Made by a program: the position numbers and the translations under genes
Shown: in pieces, positions 26,257 through 34,881 of the stretch
Layout: the number at the start of each line of letters is the position of its first letter
Numbering within the stretch: the stretch's first letter is position 1
Source: Agrobacterium salinitolerans
GTDB lineage: Bacteria > Pseudomonadota > Alphaproteobacteria > Rhizobiales > Rhizobiaceae
Length of the DNA: 64,000 nucleotides
Direction: 5' to 3'
Assembly: GCF_002008225.1 (NCBI RefSeq)
Contig: NZ_MRDH01000002.1
Location: forward strand, 62,001-126,000
The notes under the pieces: generated by a model
What the model was told of the DNA's origin: nothing
The model's database searches: none
What the model saw: the letters and a program-made list of their open reading frames with translations, nothing else

Positions 26257-27197
26257 TTTACCAGTCCGATGTCTTTGAGAATGGTTTCGGTGGCGGCGGT
26301 ATCCTTGGCGAGCTGTTCCTTGAAAGCGTCACCAGCGAGATAGGTGTCCATCCAGCCCTTGGTCTTCAGGGTTTCCTGCCATTTTTCGGATTTTGCCAGC
26401 TTCTCGATGTCGGCATTCACCGCCTTTTCCTGATCGGCGGAAAGGCCGGCAGGAGCCGCCACCATGCGCCAGTTCTGCACGACGACGTCGAGGCCGCTTT
26501 CCTTCAGCGTCGGCGCGTCCACGCCGTCCAGACGGTTTTCGCTGGTGACCGCGAGCAGACGCAGCGTGCCCGCCTTGATCTGGCCTTCGAATTCGCCGTA
26601 GCCGGAAACGCCGGCCGTCACCTGCGAGCCGAGGATCGAAGCAAGCGCTTCGCCGCCGCCGGAATAGGCGATGTAGTTGATCTTGGTCGGATCGACACCG
26701 GCCGCCTTGGCGATCAGGCCAACGGCGATATGGTCGGTGCCGCCGGCGGAGCCGCCGCCCCAGGACACGCTGCCGGGATCCTTCTTGAGCTGGTCGACGA
26801 GGTCGCCAACGGTCTTCAGCGGTGAGGACGCCGGAACGACGATGGCTTCATATTCACCGGTCAGACGCGCGATCGGCGTCACTTCCTTGAGGGTGACGGG
26901 CGCGTTGTTGGTGAGAATAGCGCCGACCATCACGTAACCGCCGACGATGAGGGCGTTAGGGTTGCCCTTTTGCTGGCTGGCGAACTGCGCGAGACCGATG
27001 GTACCGCCGGCGCCCGGTACGTTCTGCACCTGCACGCTCTTGGAAATGCCTTCTTCCTGCAGCACGGTCTGCATGGAGCGCGCGGTCTGGTCCCAGCCGC
27101 CGCCGGGGTTGGCCGGCGCGATGATGGTGTAATCCGCTGCCGCTGCCGGAAGGGCGATCACGCCCGCCAGAAATGTGCCGATAAGAAAATGCTTCAC
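26253..27197 (-). CDS. tctC: Tripartite tricarboxylate transporter periplasmic binding protein
   Basis: The periplasmic receptor of the TctCBA system (Bug family). The 314-residue precursor has a Sec signal peptide ([21 protein letters not shown]), followed by the Bug opening [18 protein letters not shown] and [15 protein letters not shown], the two loops that hold carboxylate ligands through water molecules. The middle segment [13 protein letters not shown] is also typical. It is the first gene of tctCBA. The TctDE-like two-component system 2.4 kb away is its likely regulator (inference from family association). Confidence 0.94.
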   Translation of the reverse strand: MKHFLIGTFLAGVIALPAAAADYTIIAPANPGGGWDQTARSMQTVLQEEGISKSVQVQNVPGAGGTIGLAQFASQQKGNPNALIVGGYVMVGAILTNNAPVTLKEVTPIARLTGEYEAIVVPASSPLKTVGDLVDQLKKDPGSVSWGGGSAGGTDHIAVGLIAKAAGVDPTKINYIAYSGGGEALASILGSQVTAGVSGYGEFEGQIKAGTLRLLAVTSENRLDGVDAPTLKESGLDVVVQNWRMVAAPAGLSADQEKAVNADIEKLAKSEKWQETLKTKGWMDTYLAGDAFKEQLAKDTAATETILKDIGLVK

Positions 27198-27379
27198 TTG
27201 AAAACCCTCCTCAGGATGCCCTTTTGGGCGTCGTTTTTCGTTTATGCGGGGGGCTTTTTAGACACGCGTGCGCCAGCGCTGAATGCTCAGCGTGGTGACC
27301 TGGCAACCGTCCTGAATTTCCTCCCGCATCTTCTTCCGCCTCCACGGAATGAAGAAGGATTGCAGAGCATCACAAAAAG

Positions 27380-27397
27380 CTGTCATCTAACTGACGC
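27380..27397. promoter_or_regulatory. Weak PhoB-box-like direct repeat in the tctC upstream region
   Basis: CTGTCAT-CTAA-CTGACGC has the 11-base period of a Pho box, with a perfect first half and five of seven matches in the second. It lies about 185 bases upstream of tctC and 290 upstream of the YbaY-META gene. The remainder of the 27198-27689 gap shows only a palindromic repeat at 27496-27526. Confidence 0.25.
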
Positions 27398-27495
27398 TAC
27401 GCAAGTCCTTGCGCATTTACTCTCTATTAATTTGTATCGGACGTCTACTGTGGCGTGTGGGATGGCTTTGCTTTGTGCTTTCGATGCTTGTTCCG

Positions 27496-27526
27496 CCCTC
27501 ATTCCTGCGACAAGCACAGGGATGAG
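27496..27526. repeat. Palindromic intergenic repeat (CTCATTCCTGT...ACAGGGATGAG type)
   Basis: CCTCATTCCTG and CAGGGATGAGG form an imperfect hairpin around CGACAAGCA. Relatives occur at 32857-32881 (half copy) and 58859-58895. Confidence 0.75.
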
Positions 27527-27689
27527 GCTATGGGGACGCGCCGGACACAACTCTCACAATCGCGCCCGCCACCATCCGGGCTGATCTCGCCCTCTGCACA
27601 CGACTGAAATATCCACGGTTCATCGCCCGTTCAGTGCCGTTTTCTATCATCCGTTCAAATTCAAACGGCACCAGCACGGAGCAAGCACC

Positions 27690-28466
27690 ATGACCGACCG
27701 CCACTCTCTTCTTTCGCGCCGCAGTTTTGCCGGTCTCCTGGCTCTCGCCCCGCTTTTTGCAGCGGGCGGCGCGGCTGCCGCACCGGCAAGCCTGCGCGGC
27801 AGCGTCTCCTATCGCGAGCGCATCGCGCTACCGCCGGGCGCGACCGTCACCGTGCGCCTGATCGATGTTTCGCTAGCGGATGCGCCGTCGCAGACAATTG
27901 CCGAAACCACCATCCGCCCGCGCGGTCAGGTGCCCGTGCCCTTCGTGCTGCGTTATGACGACCGCGACATCAGGGGCCGCCGTTCCTATGCGCTGAGCGC
28001 CGAAATCCGCGACCGCGACCGGCTGCTCTTCACCACCACGCAGCGTTACTCGGTGCTGACCGGCGGTCGCGACGATACCGACCTCGTGCTGGAGCGTGTG
28101 GGCGCTGGTCCCGGCAGACCCGAGCCGGAAGCAAGCATCGACGGGCGCTGGCTGGTGCAGGAGATCCGCGGCGAACGGGTTCGCGGCCGCCGTCAGGCGA
28201 CGCTGGAAATTACCCGCGAGGGCCGCGTTTCGGGCAATGCCGGCTGCAACGGCATCGGCGGCGAGGTGAAAATCCGCCGCAACCGTGTCGATTTCGGCCG
28301 GATGATTTCCACCCAGATGGCCTGCGCCCCGGACATCATGCGCCAGGAACGGCAGTTCATCGAAGCCCTGGAACAGGCCCGCTCCTTTAGGCTGGAGCCG
28401 CGTCGCGGTACGCTGGAACTGATCGACGGCCGCGGCCGTACGGCGATGCGTCTGCGCCGCGCCTGA
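27690..28466 (+). CDS. Exported YbaY-META two-domain protein
   Basis: The 258-residue precursor has a signal region with a twin-arginine-like SRRSFAG followed by a hydrophobic stretch (LLALAPLFAAGGAAAA). Residues about 35-130 match the YbaY/lipoprotein beta-sandwich (GSVSYRERIALPPGATVTVRLIDVS ... IPFVLRYD-like PVPFVLRYDDRDI). Residues about 145-258 are a META/HslJ-like domain (GRWLVQEIRGE ... GNAGCNGIGGEVKI ... FGRMISTQMACAPDIMRQERQFIEAL), including the paired Cys at GC-N and MAC-A. This fold is associated with envelope stress and heat-shock lipoproteins, but its function is unknown. The ATG is preceded by GGAGCAAGCACC. It appears monocistronic. Confidence 0.85.
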   Translation: MTDRHSLLSRRSFAGLLALAPLFAAGGAAAAPASLRGSVSYRERIALPPGATVTVRLIDVSLADAPSQTIAETTIRPRGQVPVPFVLRYDDRDIRGRRSYALSAEIRDRDRLLFTTTQRYSVLTGGRDDTDLVLERVGAGPGRPEPEASIDGRWLVQEIRGERVRGRRQATLEITREGRVSGNAGCNGIGGEVKIRRNRVDFGRMISTQMACAPDIMRQERQFIEALEQARSFRLEPRRGTLELIDGRGRTAMRLRRA

Positions 28467-28500
28467 GGCCGACAACCTGCCGAAACACGCTGCGTCGCCG

Positions 28501-28538
28501 TGCTGGCCCAAACTGTGCTGGCCCAACTGTGCTGGCCA
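28501..28538. repeat. Short tandem repeat TGCTGGCCCAACTG, 2.6 copies
   Basis: Units at 28501-28515 (15 bases) and 28516-28529 (14 bases) plus a partial third lie between the YbaY-META and purU genes. No other feature is seen in this 232-base gap. Confidence 0.8.
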
Positions 28539-28698
28539 TGGAACATTCCATGTCGCTTCCGGCACGGCGCGCTGCCCTTTCCCGCCCTATGACTTTGGCT
28601 GCGTTCGTCTCGACGCTTTGCACCGCCGCAGAGCTGCGCTATGGAACGCGCTGAACTGTGCCGGCTGATGCCGACGCCAAGTCTGTGAGGGAAAACGA

Positions 28699-29583
28699 AT
28701 GACATCCTATGTTCTGACCGTAGCCTGCAAATCGACCCGTGGCATTGTGGCCGCGATTTCCGGTTATCTGGCGGAAAAAGGCTGCAACATCGTCGATAGT
28801 TCGCAGTTCGACGACCTCGAGACCGGCAAGTTCTTCATGCGCGTCTCCTTCATCTCCGAAGAGGGCGCCTCGCTTGAGGCCATTACCGAAGGCTTCCAGG
28901 CGGTGGCGAAAAAGTTTGGCATGGATGCGGATATCTACCCGGACGGCCAGCGCATGAAAGCGATGCTGATGGTGTCGCGTTTCGGCCATTGCCTCAACGA
29001 CCTGCTCTACCGCTGGAAGATCGGCGCGCTGCCTATCGATATCGTCGGCGTCGTCTCCAACCACTTCGATTATCAGAAGGTCGTCGTCAACCACGACATT
29101 CCCTTCCACCACATCAAGGTGACGAAGGAGAATAAACCAAAGGCCGAAGCGCAGCTGATGGAGCTGATCGAGGTCAGCGGAACCGAACTGGTGGTATTGG
29201 CGCGTTACATGCAGGTGCTCTCGGATGACCTGTGCCGGAAGATGTCTGGCAAAATCATCAACATCCACCACTCCTTCCTGCCGAGCTTCAAGGGCGCCAA
29301 CCCTTACAAGCAGGCCTATGAGCGCGGCGTGAAGCTGATTGGCGCCACGGCCCATTACGTCACCGCCGATCTCGACGAAGGCCCGATCATCGAGCAGGAC
29401 ACGGTGCGCATCACCCACGCGCAATCGGCCGACGATTATGTCTCGCTTGGTCGCGATGTCGAAAGCCAGGTGCTGGCCCGCGCCATCCACGCCCATATCC
29501 ACCACCGCACCTTCATCAACGGCAACCGCACGGTCGTCTTCCCGCCGAGCCCGGGAAGTTATGCTTCCGAGCGGATGGGGTGA
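28699..29583 (+). CDS. purU: Formyltetrahydrofolate deformylase
   Basis: It hydrolyses 10-formyl-tetrahydrofolate to formate and THF, balancing one-carbon pools and supplying formate to PurT. The 294-residue protein has an N-terminal ACT domain (SYVLTVACKSTRGIVAAISGYLAEKGCNI, residues 2-80) and a formyltransferase-like domain. The catalytic Asn-His-Asp residues lie in INIHHSFLPSFKGANPY and GATAHYVTADLDEGPII. Length fits PurU. The ATG follows GAGGGAAAACGA. It is convergent with the tctE-like gene. Confidence 0.95.
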   Translation: MTSYVLTVACKSTRGIVAAISGYLAEKGCNIVDSSQFDDLETGKFFMRVSFISEEGASLEAITEGFQAVAKKFGMDADIYPDGQRMKAMLMVSRFGHCLNDLLYRWKIGALPIDIVGVVSNHFDYQKVVVNHDIPFHHIKVTKENKPKAEAQLMELIEVSGTELVVLARYMQVLSDDLCRKMSGKIINIHHSFLPSFKGANPYKQAYERGVKLIGATAHYVTADLDEGPIIEQDTVRITHAQSADDYVSLGRDVESQVLARAIHAHIHHRTFINGNRTVVFPPSPGSYASERMG

Positions 29584-29609
29584 TAACGGCTGCCTGACAA
29601 GGCGCCCTG

Positions 29610-31004
29610 CTACGCCGCTCTTTCCGGACCACCAAACACCACCCGCGCCCTCAGCCCACGCCCGTCCGTGCCATCCTCCAGCGTAAGCCGCCCGCCGAAC
29701 AGCCCGGCAATCTCCTCGATGATGGCGAGGCCGAGACCGGCGCCGGGGGCGGCGTTGGCTTCGCCGCGTGCAAAACGCTGGCGCACCATGGCGCGCTTTT
29801 CGTGTGGGATGCCGGGGCCGTTATCTTCCACTTCCAGCCAGACGGCGCCCGTTTGCCTGCCGACCCGCACGGTGACTTCCGCGCCGCGTCCGGCATAATT
29901 GATGGCATTGGAGACGAGATTACCGATCAGCTCGCCGATGAGCAGCGGCTCAGCCAGAATTGTCGCCTCGCCTTCGCCTTCGAAACCGAGATCGATACCC
30001 GCCTCTGCGGCGCGCGGCACGAAATCGGCCGTCACGTTCTGCGCCACAGCCACGAGGTCGATCGCGGAAAAATCGTGTTTCTCACTGGAGCCGGCGGCAT
30101 CGATATTGGCCATGCGCAGCAGCTGGGCGAGGATATGTTCGGCATGGGCCACCGATGCCCCGCCCTTCAGCGCCGCCGCCTGCGCCTCCTCAAGGCTTGC
30201 AGCGCGGGCGGAAAGCGCGAGCTGGGTGCTGATGATGGCAAGCGGCGTGCGCAGCTGGTGGCTGGCATTGCCGGTGAAATGCCGGAGCGCATCGAGCGCC
30301 GATTGCAGCCGCACCATGAAGGAATTGACCGTTTCCACCAGGTTTTCCACCTCCACCGGCACGGATTGACGGATGGGGTGCAGGTCGTTCGGGCTGCGCT
30401 CGGCAATGGCTTCGCTGAGCCGGTAAAGCGGCCTGAGCGAAATCGTCACCGCGATCCAGACGATGATCGCCGCCCCCACGATCATCAAAAGCAGGCGCAG
30501 CGCAGATCGCAGGATGATCGCCTGCGCAAGCTGGCTGCGGGCAATGGTGGTTTCGGCAACCGTGACGGAAAAGGGCACGGAATTGATGCCGGTGGACGCA
30601 AACCGTCTGATGGCGGCGACGCGGATCGGCTCATCGCGGAACACCGCATCGCGATAGGCGGGCGTATCGCCATTTTTGTTCTCCACCGTCGGCAGGTTCT
30701 GGTAACCGGTGAGGAATTGCCCGTTCGGCCCGTCGACACGGTAAAATACCCGGTCCTGCGCGGCCGATGTCAGCATTTCCAGCGCGACATAGGGAATGTC
30801 CACTTCCAGCGAGCCGTCCTCGGCCACAACCACCCGCTCGGCGATGGCAAGTGCGGAACCGGAAAGCACGCGGTCGGAAACGACATTGGCGGTATTGACC
30901 GCCTCGCGCCAGGTATCGGTGAGCGCCACGCAACCGATGATGGCGGTTGAAATAAGAAGCCAGCCTAAAAGTCGCCGCCTGAGCGAATAGCCGGCCTGTC
31001 TCAT
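29610..31004 (-). CDS. tctE: TctE-type sensor histidine kinase
   Basis: A membrane sensor kinase of 464 residues: first membrane helix at about 14-30, a periplasmic 2CSK_N sensor region to about 165, second helix at about 167-190 (LLLMIVGAAIIVWIAVTI), HAMP, an H-box FTGNASHQLRTPLA with phosphorylated His249, and a HATPase_c domain with N-box LIGNLVSNAINYAG and G-box VEDNGPGIP. It matches TctE, which with TctD controls tricarboxylate carriers. The start overlaps the response-regulator stop by four bases, so the two are coupled. The proximity to tctCBA supports the name, but the inducer is unknown. Confidence 0.85.
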   Translation of the reverse strand: MRQAGYSLRRRLLGWLLISTAIIGCVALTDTWREAVNTANVVSDRVLSGSALAIAERVVVAEDGSLEVDIPYVALEMLTSAAQDRVFYRVDGPNGQFLTGYQNLPTVENKNGDTPAYRDAVFRDEPIRVAAIRRFASTGINSVPFSVTVAETTIARSQLAQAIILRSALRLLLMIVGAAIIVWIAVTISLRPLYRLSEAIAERSPNDLHPIRQSVPVEVENLVETVNSFMVRLQSALDALRHFTGNASHQLRTPLAIISTQLALSARAASLEEAQAAALKGGASVAHAEHILAQLLRMANIDAAGSSEKHDFSAIDLVAVAQNVTADFVPRAAEAGIDLGFEGEGEATILAEPLLIGELIGNLVSNAINYAGRGAEVTVRVGRQTGAVWLEVEDNGPGIPHEKRAMVRQRFARGEANAAPGAGLGLAIIEEIAGLFGGRLTLEDGTDGRGLRARVVFGGPERAA

Positions 31005-31699
31005 TCAGCCATCTCCGGCAGCTTTTCCAGATAATAGCCGATGCCGCGCGCCGTCTTCACCGTCAGCCCGTGGGGGGCGAGCCGCTTGCGCAGGCGACTG
31101 ACATATTGCTCGATGGCATTGGCGGAAATATCGTCGTCGAAGCCGGTCAGCGACTGCACGATGGCCTCCTTGGCGACGACCTTGCCGGCCCGCATGAACA
31201 GCACTTCAAGCAGCGCCACCTCGCGCGCCGGAATATCGAGCGGGCGCCCATCGGCCGAAAAGGTGCGGGAATTGAGATCGAACAGCACCTTGCCGAAACT
31301 CAGCGCCGAGGAGCGCAGCCCGGCGTTGCGGCGCAGGAGCACCCGCACTCGCGCCTCGAATTCGGTGATGTCGAAAGGCTTGATCATGTAGTCGTCAGCG
31401 CCGAGATCGAGCCCCTTGACCTTTTCCTCCGGCGTGCCGCGCGCCGTCAGAATCAGCACCGCCGCCTTGTCCTGACGTGAACGCATGGAGCGCAGCACCT
31501 CAATGCCGTCCATTTCCGGCAGGTTGAGATCGAGAATGACGAGATCGAAACTTTCCGCCGCAATCGCCGCATCGGCGGAAGCGCCGTCGGATACCACATC
31601 CACGGCATAACCGCTGCCGCGCAGAAGCGCCGACAACCCCTCCGACAGCACCTGATTGTCCTCGACCAGCAAAATGCGCAAATTTTCCTCCCACAGCAT
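31001..31699 (-). CDS. tctD: TctD-type OmpR-family response regulator
   Basis: A 232-residue regulator with a receiver domain (acidic EDN at 13-15, phosphoacceptor Asp57 in VILDLNLPEMDG, Lys in DDYMIKPF) and a C-terminal winged-helix DNA-binding domain (residues about 130-225, ending VKTARGIGYYL). It is the partner of the overlapping tctE-like kinase and probably activates the nearby tctCBA operon and the divergent binding-protein gene, whose start is 62 bases away. TTG codons a few residues in could also serve as the start. Confidence 0.87.
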   Translation of the reverse strand: MLWEENLRILLVEDNQVLSEGLSALLRGSGYAVDVVSDGASADAAIAAESFDLVILDLNLPEMDGIEVLRSMRSRQDKAAVLILTARGTPEEKVKGLDLGADDYMIKPFDITEFEARVRVLLRRNAGLRSSALSFGKVLFDLNSRTFSADGRPLDIPAREVALLEVLFMRAGKVVAKEAIVQSLTGFDDDISANAIEQYVSRLRKRLAPHGLTVKTARGIGYYLEKLPEMAE

Positions 31700-31761
31700 T
31701 GCCGAGTTTAACCAGACCCTCAGCGCTTGTGAATGGCCGCCGCCTGCGGCATGATCTTTTC

Positions 31762-32829
31762 ATGCGTATCCGCCTTCTTCTCTGCCTCTGTCTTTGCATG
31801 GCCTCGCCGGCGCTTGCCCAGGTCGCCATCTTTCCGGCGCCGTCAGGCAAGGCGGATGCCGAAACGCTGGTCGTCTATTCCTCGCTGGACGAGCCGTTGG
31901 CGACGCCGATGATCGAGGGTTTCCAGAAGGCCAATCCCGATATCGCCGTCCATTACGAGGATATGCTGACCGGCGAGATTTACGACCGCATCGTGAAAGA
32001 AACCGATGCGGGGAAAAAGACCGCCGATTTCGCCTTCTCCTCCGCCATGGATTTGCAGGTGAAGCTGAGCAATGACGGTTACGCCCAGCGCTCGGATCTG
32101 GCCATGAGCGCCCGCTGGCCCGCCTGGGCGAACTGGCGCAACACCGCTTACGCGCTAACCTTCGAGCCGGCGGTTTTCGTTTATCACAAGCCGAGCTTCA
32201 CCACCGAAAAACCGCCTGCAACCCGCGCCGAATTCGTCGATTATCTCGAACGCCATGCGAAAGAAGTGCATGGCCGTATCGCGACTTACGACATCGAGCG
32301 CTCCGGCGTCGGCTTCCTCTTCATGTCGCGCGACCAGGAGCAGTTCGGCGATATATGGAGCGTCATCAAGGCCATGGGCGCGGCGGGCGTGAAGGTCTAT
32401 TCCACCTCGTCCGCCATTCTGGAGCGTGTCTCGGACGGTCGCTTCGTGATGGGTTACAACATTCTCGGCTCCTATGCGGCGGACTGGGCCTCGCGCCACC
32501 CGGATGTCGGCATCGTGCTGCCGAAAGACTATACCGTAGTCATGTCACGCATCGGGCTCGTGCCGGAAGCCGCCGCCAACCCGGCGCTCGGCCGCCGTTA
32601 TCTGGAATTCTTCATGTCGAAGGAAGGTCAGACGATCATGGCCCGGCAGTTGCAGATCCCCGCCGTCAGCCCGGAAGTGGCGGGCGAAAACACCGCCAAC
32701 ACCATGCAGGCCATCCACGGCGCGCAACTGCGCCCGGTCCCGGTCAGCCCCGGCCTGATGGTCTATCTGGATCAGGTCAAGCGCAGCCGCCTGATCGAGC
32801 GCTGGAACGAGGCCTTGCGGTCGCAGTAA
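31762..32829 (+). CDS. Periplasmic solute-binding protein (ABC/Fe3+-type) linked to tctDE
   Basis: From ATG 31762 the 355-residue precursor has a Cys-rich Sec signal (MRIRLLLCLCLCMASPALAQ) and a class II periplasmic-binding fold of the SBP_bac_6/FutA-like group: VVYSSLDEPLATPMIEGFQKANPDI opens lobe 1, then YEDMLTGEIYDRI and SSAMDLQVKLSNDGY. It has no permease or ATPase neighbour. It is divergent from the TctDE-type system, an arrangement that recurs in rhizobia and suggests that it presents a ligand to the sensor or serves an orphan uptake system. The frame upstream to 31699 overlaps the tctD start and is not used. Confidence 0.8.
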   Translation: MRIRLLLCLCLCMASPALAQVAIFPAPSGKADAETLVVYSSLDEPLATPMIEGFQKANPDIAVHYEDMLTGEIYDRIVKETDAGKKTADFAFSSAMDLQVKLSNDGYAQRSDLAMSARWPAWANWRNTAYALTFEPAVFVYHKPSFTTEKPPATRAEFVDYLERHAKEVHGRIATYDIERSGVGFLFMSRDQEQFGDIWSVIKAMGAAGVKVYSTSSAILERVSDGRFVMGYNILGSYAADWASRHPDVGIVLPKDYTVVMSRIGLVPEAAANPALGRRYLEFFMSKEGQTIMARQLQIPAVSPEVAGENTANTMQAIHGAQLRPVPVSPGLMVYLDQVKRSRLIERWNEALRSQ

Positions 32830-32856
32830 GCGTGGAGAATGGCGAATGCTGGAATT

Positions 32857-32881
32857 CCCCTCATCCTGTGCTTGTCACAGG
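32857..32881. repeat. Half copy of the CTCATCCTGTGCTTGTCACAGG palindromic repeat
   Basis: CCTGTGCTTGTCACAGG forms a compact hairpin just downstream of the binding-protein gene and could act as a transcript-end stabiliser. It is related to 27496-27526 and 58859-58895. Confidence 0.65.
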
Positions 32882-32919
32882 AGGCTGGGAGAGGCGGGGC
32901 AGCCTCTCCTCCCAGGGTC

Positions 32920-33444
32920 TCAGCCGCGGAAACCGTCCCGCAGCGCTTCGAACCTCGCCAGCTGCTCCGGGCGCAACTCCTTGTTCTCGTCACGGCGGAC
33001 AAAAATCTTGAACATGGCGCTGCCGGCGGCGTTCATGAACCAGACGGAACAGGAGCGGCGGCCATGGAAGCCGCGATCGACGAAGGTGATGCCGGCACAA
33101 TTGTCCTTCTTGATGTGACCGCCGATGGGGCTGTCCCCATGGATGTTGAACCAGCCGTGGCTTTCGTTGCCTTCCGGCAGGTGGCCCGGCACTTCGAACA
33201 CGATGTCGCCGGTTTGCACGATCATCAGGACCTCACCCCAGCCGCGCATCTCGTTCCAGATCGTGTCGAACCGGTCGGCGGCAGCGGAAACGGCGGCGCC
33301 TTGCGGCAGGATCGCCAGAATTTCGGCTGGCGTCACCTCGGCCTTGGCGGCGATGGCCTCCACGACGCCGTCAGGCTTTTCGGCGAGTGCAGCGGCGGCG
33401 CGGGCCCGCCTGTCGTCGTCGGTCTTTTGGGCTGCAATGCTCAT
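32920..33444 (-). CDS. hutX: Heme utilisation cytosolic carrier (HutX/HugX-like)
   Basis: A 174-residue cytosolic protein of the HutX/HuvX family that binds heme after import and delivers it to a heme-degrading enzyme. Characteristic segments are VLMIVQTGDIVFEVPGHLPEG, GHGWFN-like SHGWFNIHGDSPIGGHIKKDNCAGITFVDR and SVWFMNAAGSAMFKIFVRRDENKEL. It starts nine bases after the stop of the IsdG-type heme monooxygenase gene, so the two form an operon that is divergent from hmuTUV. HutX and HugZ/HmuS-type proteins substitute for each other in different species, so this may replace HmuS here. Confidence 0.87.
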   Translation of the reverse strand: MSIAAQKTDDDRRARAAAALAEKPDGVVEAIAAKAEVTPAEILAILPQGAAVSAAADRFDTIWNEMRGWGEVLMIVQTGDIVFEVPGHLPEGNESHGWFNIHGDSPIGGHIKKDNCAGITFVDRGFHGRRSCSVWFMNAAGSAMFKIFVRRDENKELRPEQLARFEALRDGFRG

Positions 33445-33453
33445 CGGGCGGCC

Positions 33454-33801
33454 TCAGGCCGCAATCGAACGGCGTTCGCCATTCTTGTCTTCATGGATGA
33501 TGACGTCGAAACCTTCGAAATGCGGGCCGGAAAGATATTCAACCTTGCCGCGGTTTTCGCCGGCCTTGGCATGGGCGGCGCGGAACTGTTCGGATTTCGT
33601 CCAGGCAAGGAAATCGTCCTTGGTGGCCCAGACGGTGTGCGAGGCATAAAGCGTGTGGTCGTCCGCCTTCGGGCCTTTCAGCATGTGAAATTCGATATAG
33701 CCCGGCAATTCGCTGAGGTGCGATTTGCGCTCGCGCCAGATGGATTCGAAGGTTTCTTCATAACCCGGCACCACGCGAAAGCGGTTCATTGCGATAAACA
33801 T
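33454..33801 (-). CDS. IsdG/HmuQ-type heme-degrading monooxygenase
   Basis: A 115-residue ferredoxin-like (ABM) protein. The three residues required in IsdG-family heme oxygenases are present at canonical positions: Asn6 (MNRFRV), Trp67 (FLAWTKS) and His77 (RAAHAK). It should open the heme macrocycle in the cytosol and release iron, as HmuQ/HmuD do in Bradyrhizobium. It is the first gene of the pair with the HutX-like protein and is divergent from hmuT; the shared 186-base gap (33802-33987) must contain both promoters, but I could not identify a convincing RirA or Irr box there. Confidence 0.88.
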   Translation of the reverse strand: MFIAMNRFRVVPGYEETFESIWRERKSHLSELPGYIEFHMLKGPKADDHTLYASHTVWATKDDFLAWTKSEQFRAAHAKAGENRGKVEYLSGPHFEGFDVIIHEDKNGERRSIAA

Positions 33802-33987
33802 GAAAGTCTCCCTTTAAGTTTCCAGTTTGAGTCAGGATATCCAGCCGAGGGGAGGTTGGGAAGGGGGTCACGACAAAGCAAACAAAAATACTCCACTTAT
33901 CGATTGCGCCGTCCATAAACATGTGCAAAGAACTCAAGATTAAGTGACGCGGCAAAGCCGTGCCGGGTCGTATTTCAGGATAGCGCC

Positions 33988-34881
33988 ATGTTGAATTCCC
34001 GCCTTCGTTCCTTCGTTTTCGCCGCCCTCGTGCCCGTCGCAATCGCCTTTGCCGCGCCGGCTGCCATGGCTTCGGACAAAGGTAATCCGGAGGCGAAGCG
34101 CATCGTTGCGGTGGGCGGCACGGTGACGGAAATCCTTTATGCGCTGGGTGCGCAGGACCGTATCGTGGCGCGTGACAGCACCAGCAGCTACCCGGCTGAC
34201 GCCTTGACCAAGCCTGACATCGGTTACATGCGGGCGCTTTCTTCGGAGGGCATCCTGTCGCAGAAGCCCGATCTCATCCTCTCCGAAGACGGTTCCGGCC
34301 CGGCCGATGTCATCGCCATCCTGAAGGCAAGCGCCGTGCCTTTCGTCACCGTCGATACGCCGCCGAGCGGTAATGCCATCCCCAAAAAGATCGAGGATGT
34401 CGGCGCGGCCGTGGGGCTGTCGGACAGGGCGAAGGCACTGGCAGCCGAGACCAAAGCCGGGCTCGACACGCTCGCCAAAGATGTTTCGGCTGTGCCGGAA
34501 AAGGGCAGAAAGCGCGTTCTCTTCGTGCTTTCCACGGCTGGCGGCCGCATCATGGCGGCGGGCAAGGATACTGAAGCGGCGGCGATCATCGAAATGGCAG
34601 GCGGCATCAATGCGGCGCAGGAGATCACGGGTTATAAACCACTGACGGACGAGGCGGTCATTGCCGCAGCACCCGATGTGGTGCTGACCATGGCGCGCGG
34701 CGACCATGCCGCCAAGGCAGAAGAGATTTTCGCGTTGCCGGCCTTCCAGTCCACGCCTGCCGCCGCAAGCAAGGCGCTCATCAGCATGGATGGGCTTTAT
34801 CTCATCGGTTTTGGCCCGCGCACGCCCGCTGCGGGCCGCGAGCTGGCAGCTAAGCTCTATCCCGACGTGGTGAAGCCGTGA
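33988..34881 (+). CDS. hmuT: Hemin ABC importer, periplasmic binding protein
   Basis: The periplasmic heme receptor of HmuTUV. The 297-residue precursor has a Sec signal (hydrophobic core VFAALVPVAIAFAAPAAMA, cleavage before SDKG), then the class III binding-protein opening RIVAVGGTVTEILYALGAQDRIVARD and KPDIGYMRALSSEGILSQKPDLIL; the Tyr near residue 79 is in the position of the HmuT heme ligand. AGGA lies nine bases upstream of the ATG. The stop overlaps the GTG start of hmuU. Confidence 0.92.
   Translation: MLNSRLRSFVFAALVPVAIAFAAPAAMASDKGNPEAKRIVAVGGTVTEILYALGAQDRIVARDSTSSYPADALTKPDIGYMRALSSEGILSQKPDLILSEDGSGPADVIAILKASAVPFVTVDTPPSGNAIPKKIEDVGAAVGLSDRAKALAAETKAGLDTLAKDVSAVPEKGRKRVLFVLSTAGGRIMAAGKDTEAAAIIEMAGGINAAQEITGYKPLTDEAVIAAAPDVVLTMARGDHAAKAEEIFALPAFQSTPAAASKALISMDGLYLIGFGPRTPAAGRELAAKLYPDVVKP

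Noticed and set aside
33802-33987. RirA or Irr box between hmuT and the heme monooxygenase gene
   Set aside because: Only loose partial matches were found; none was good enough to report as a site.
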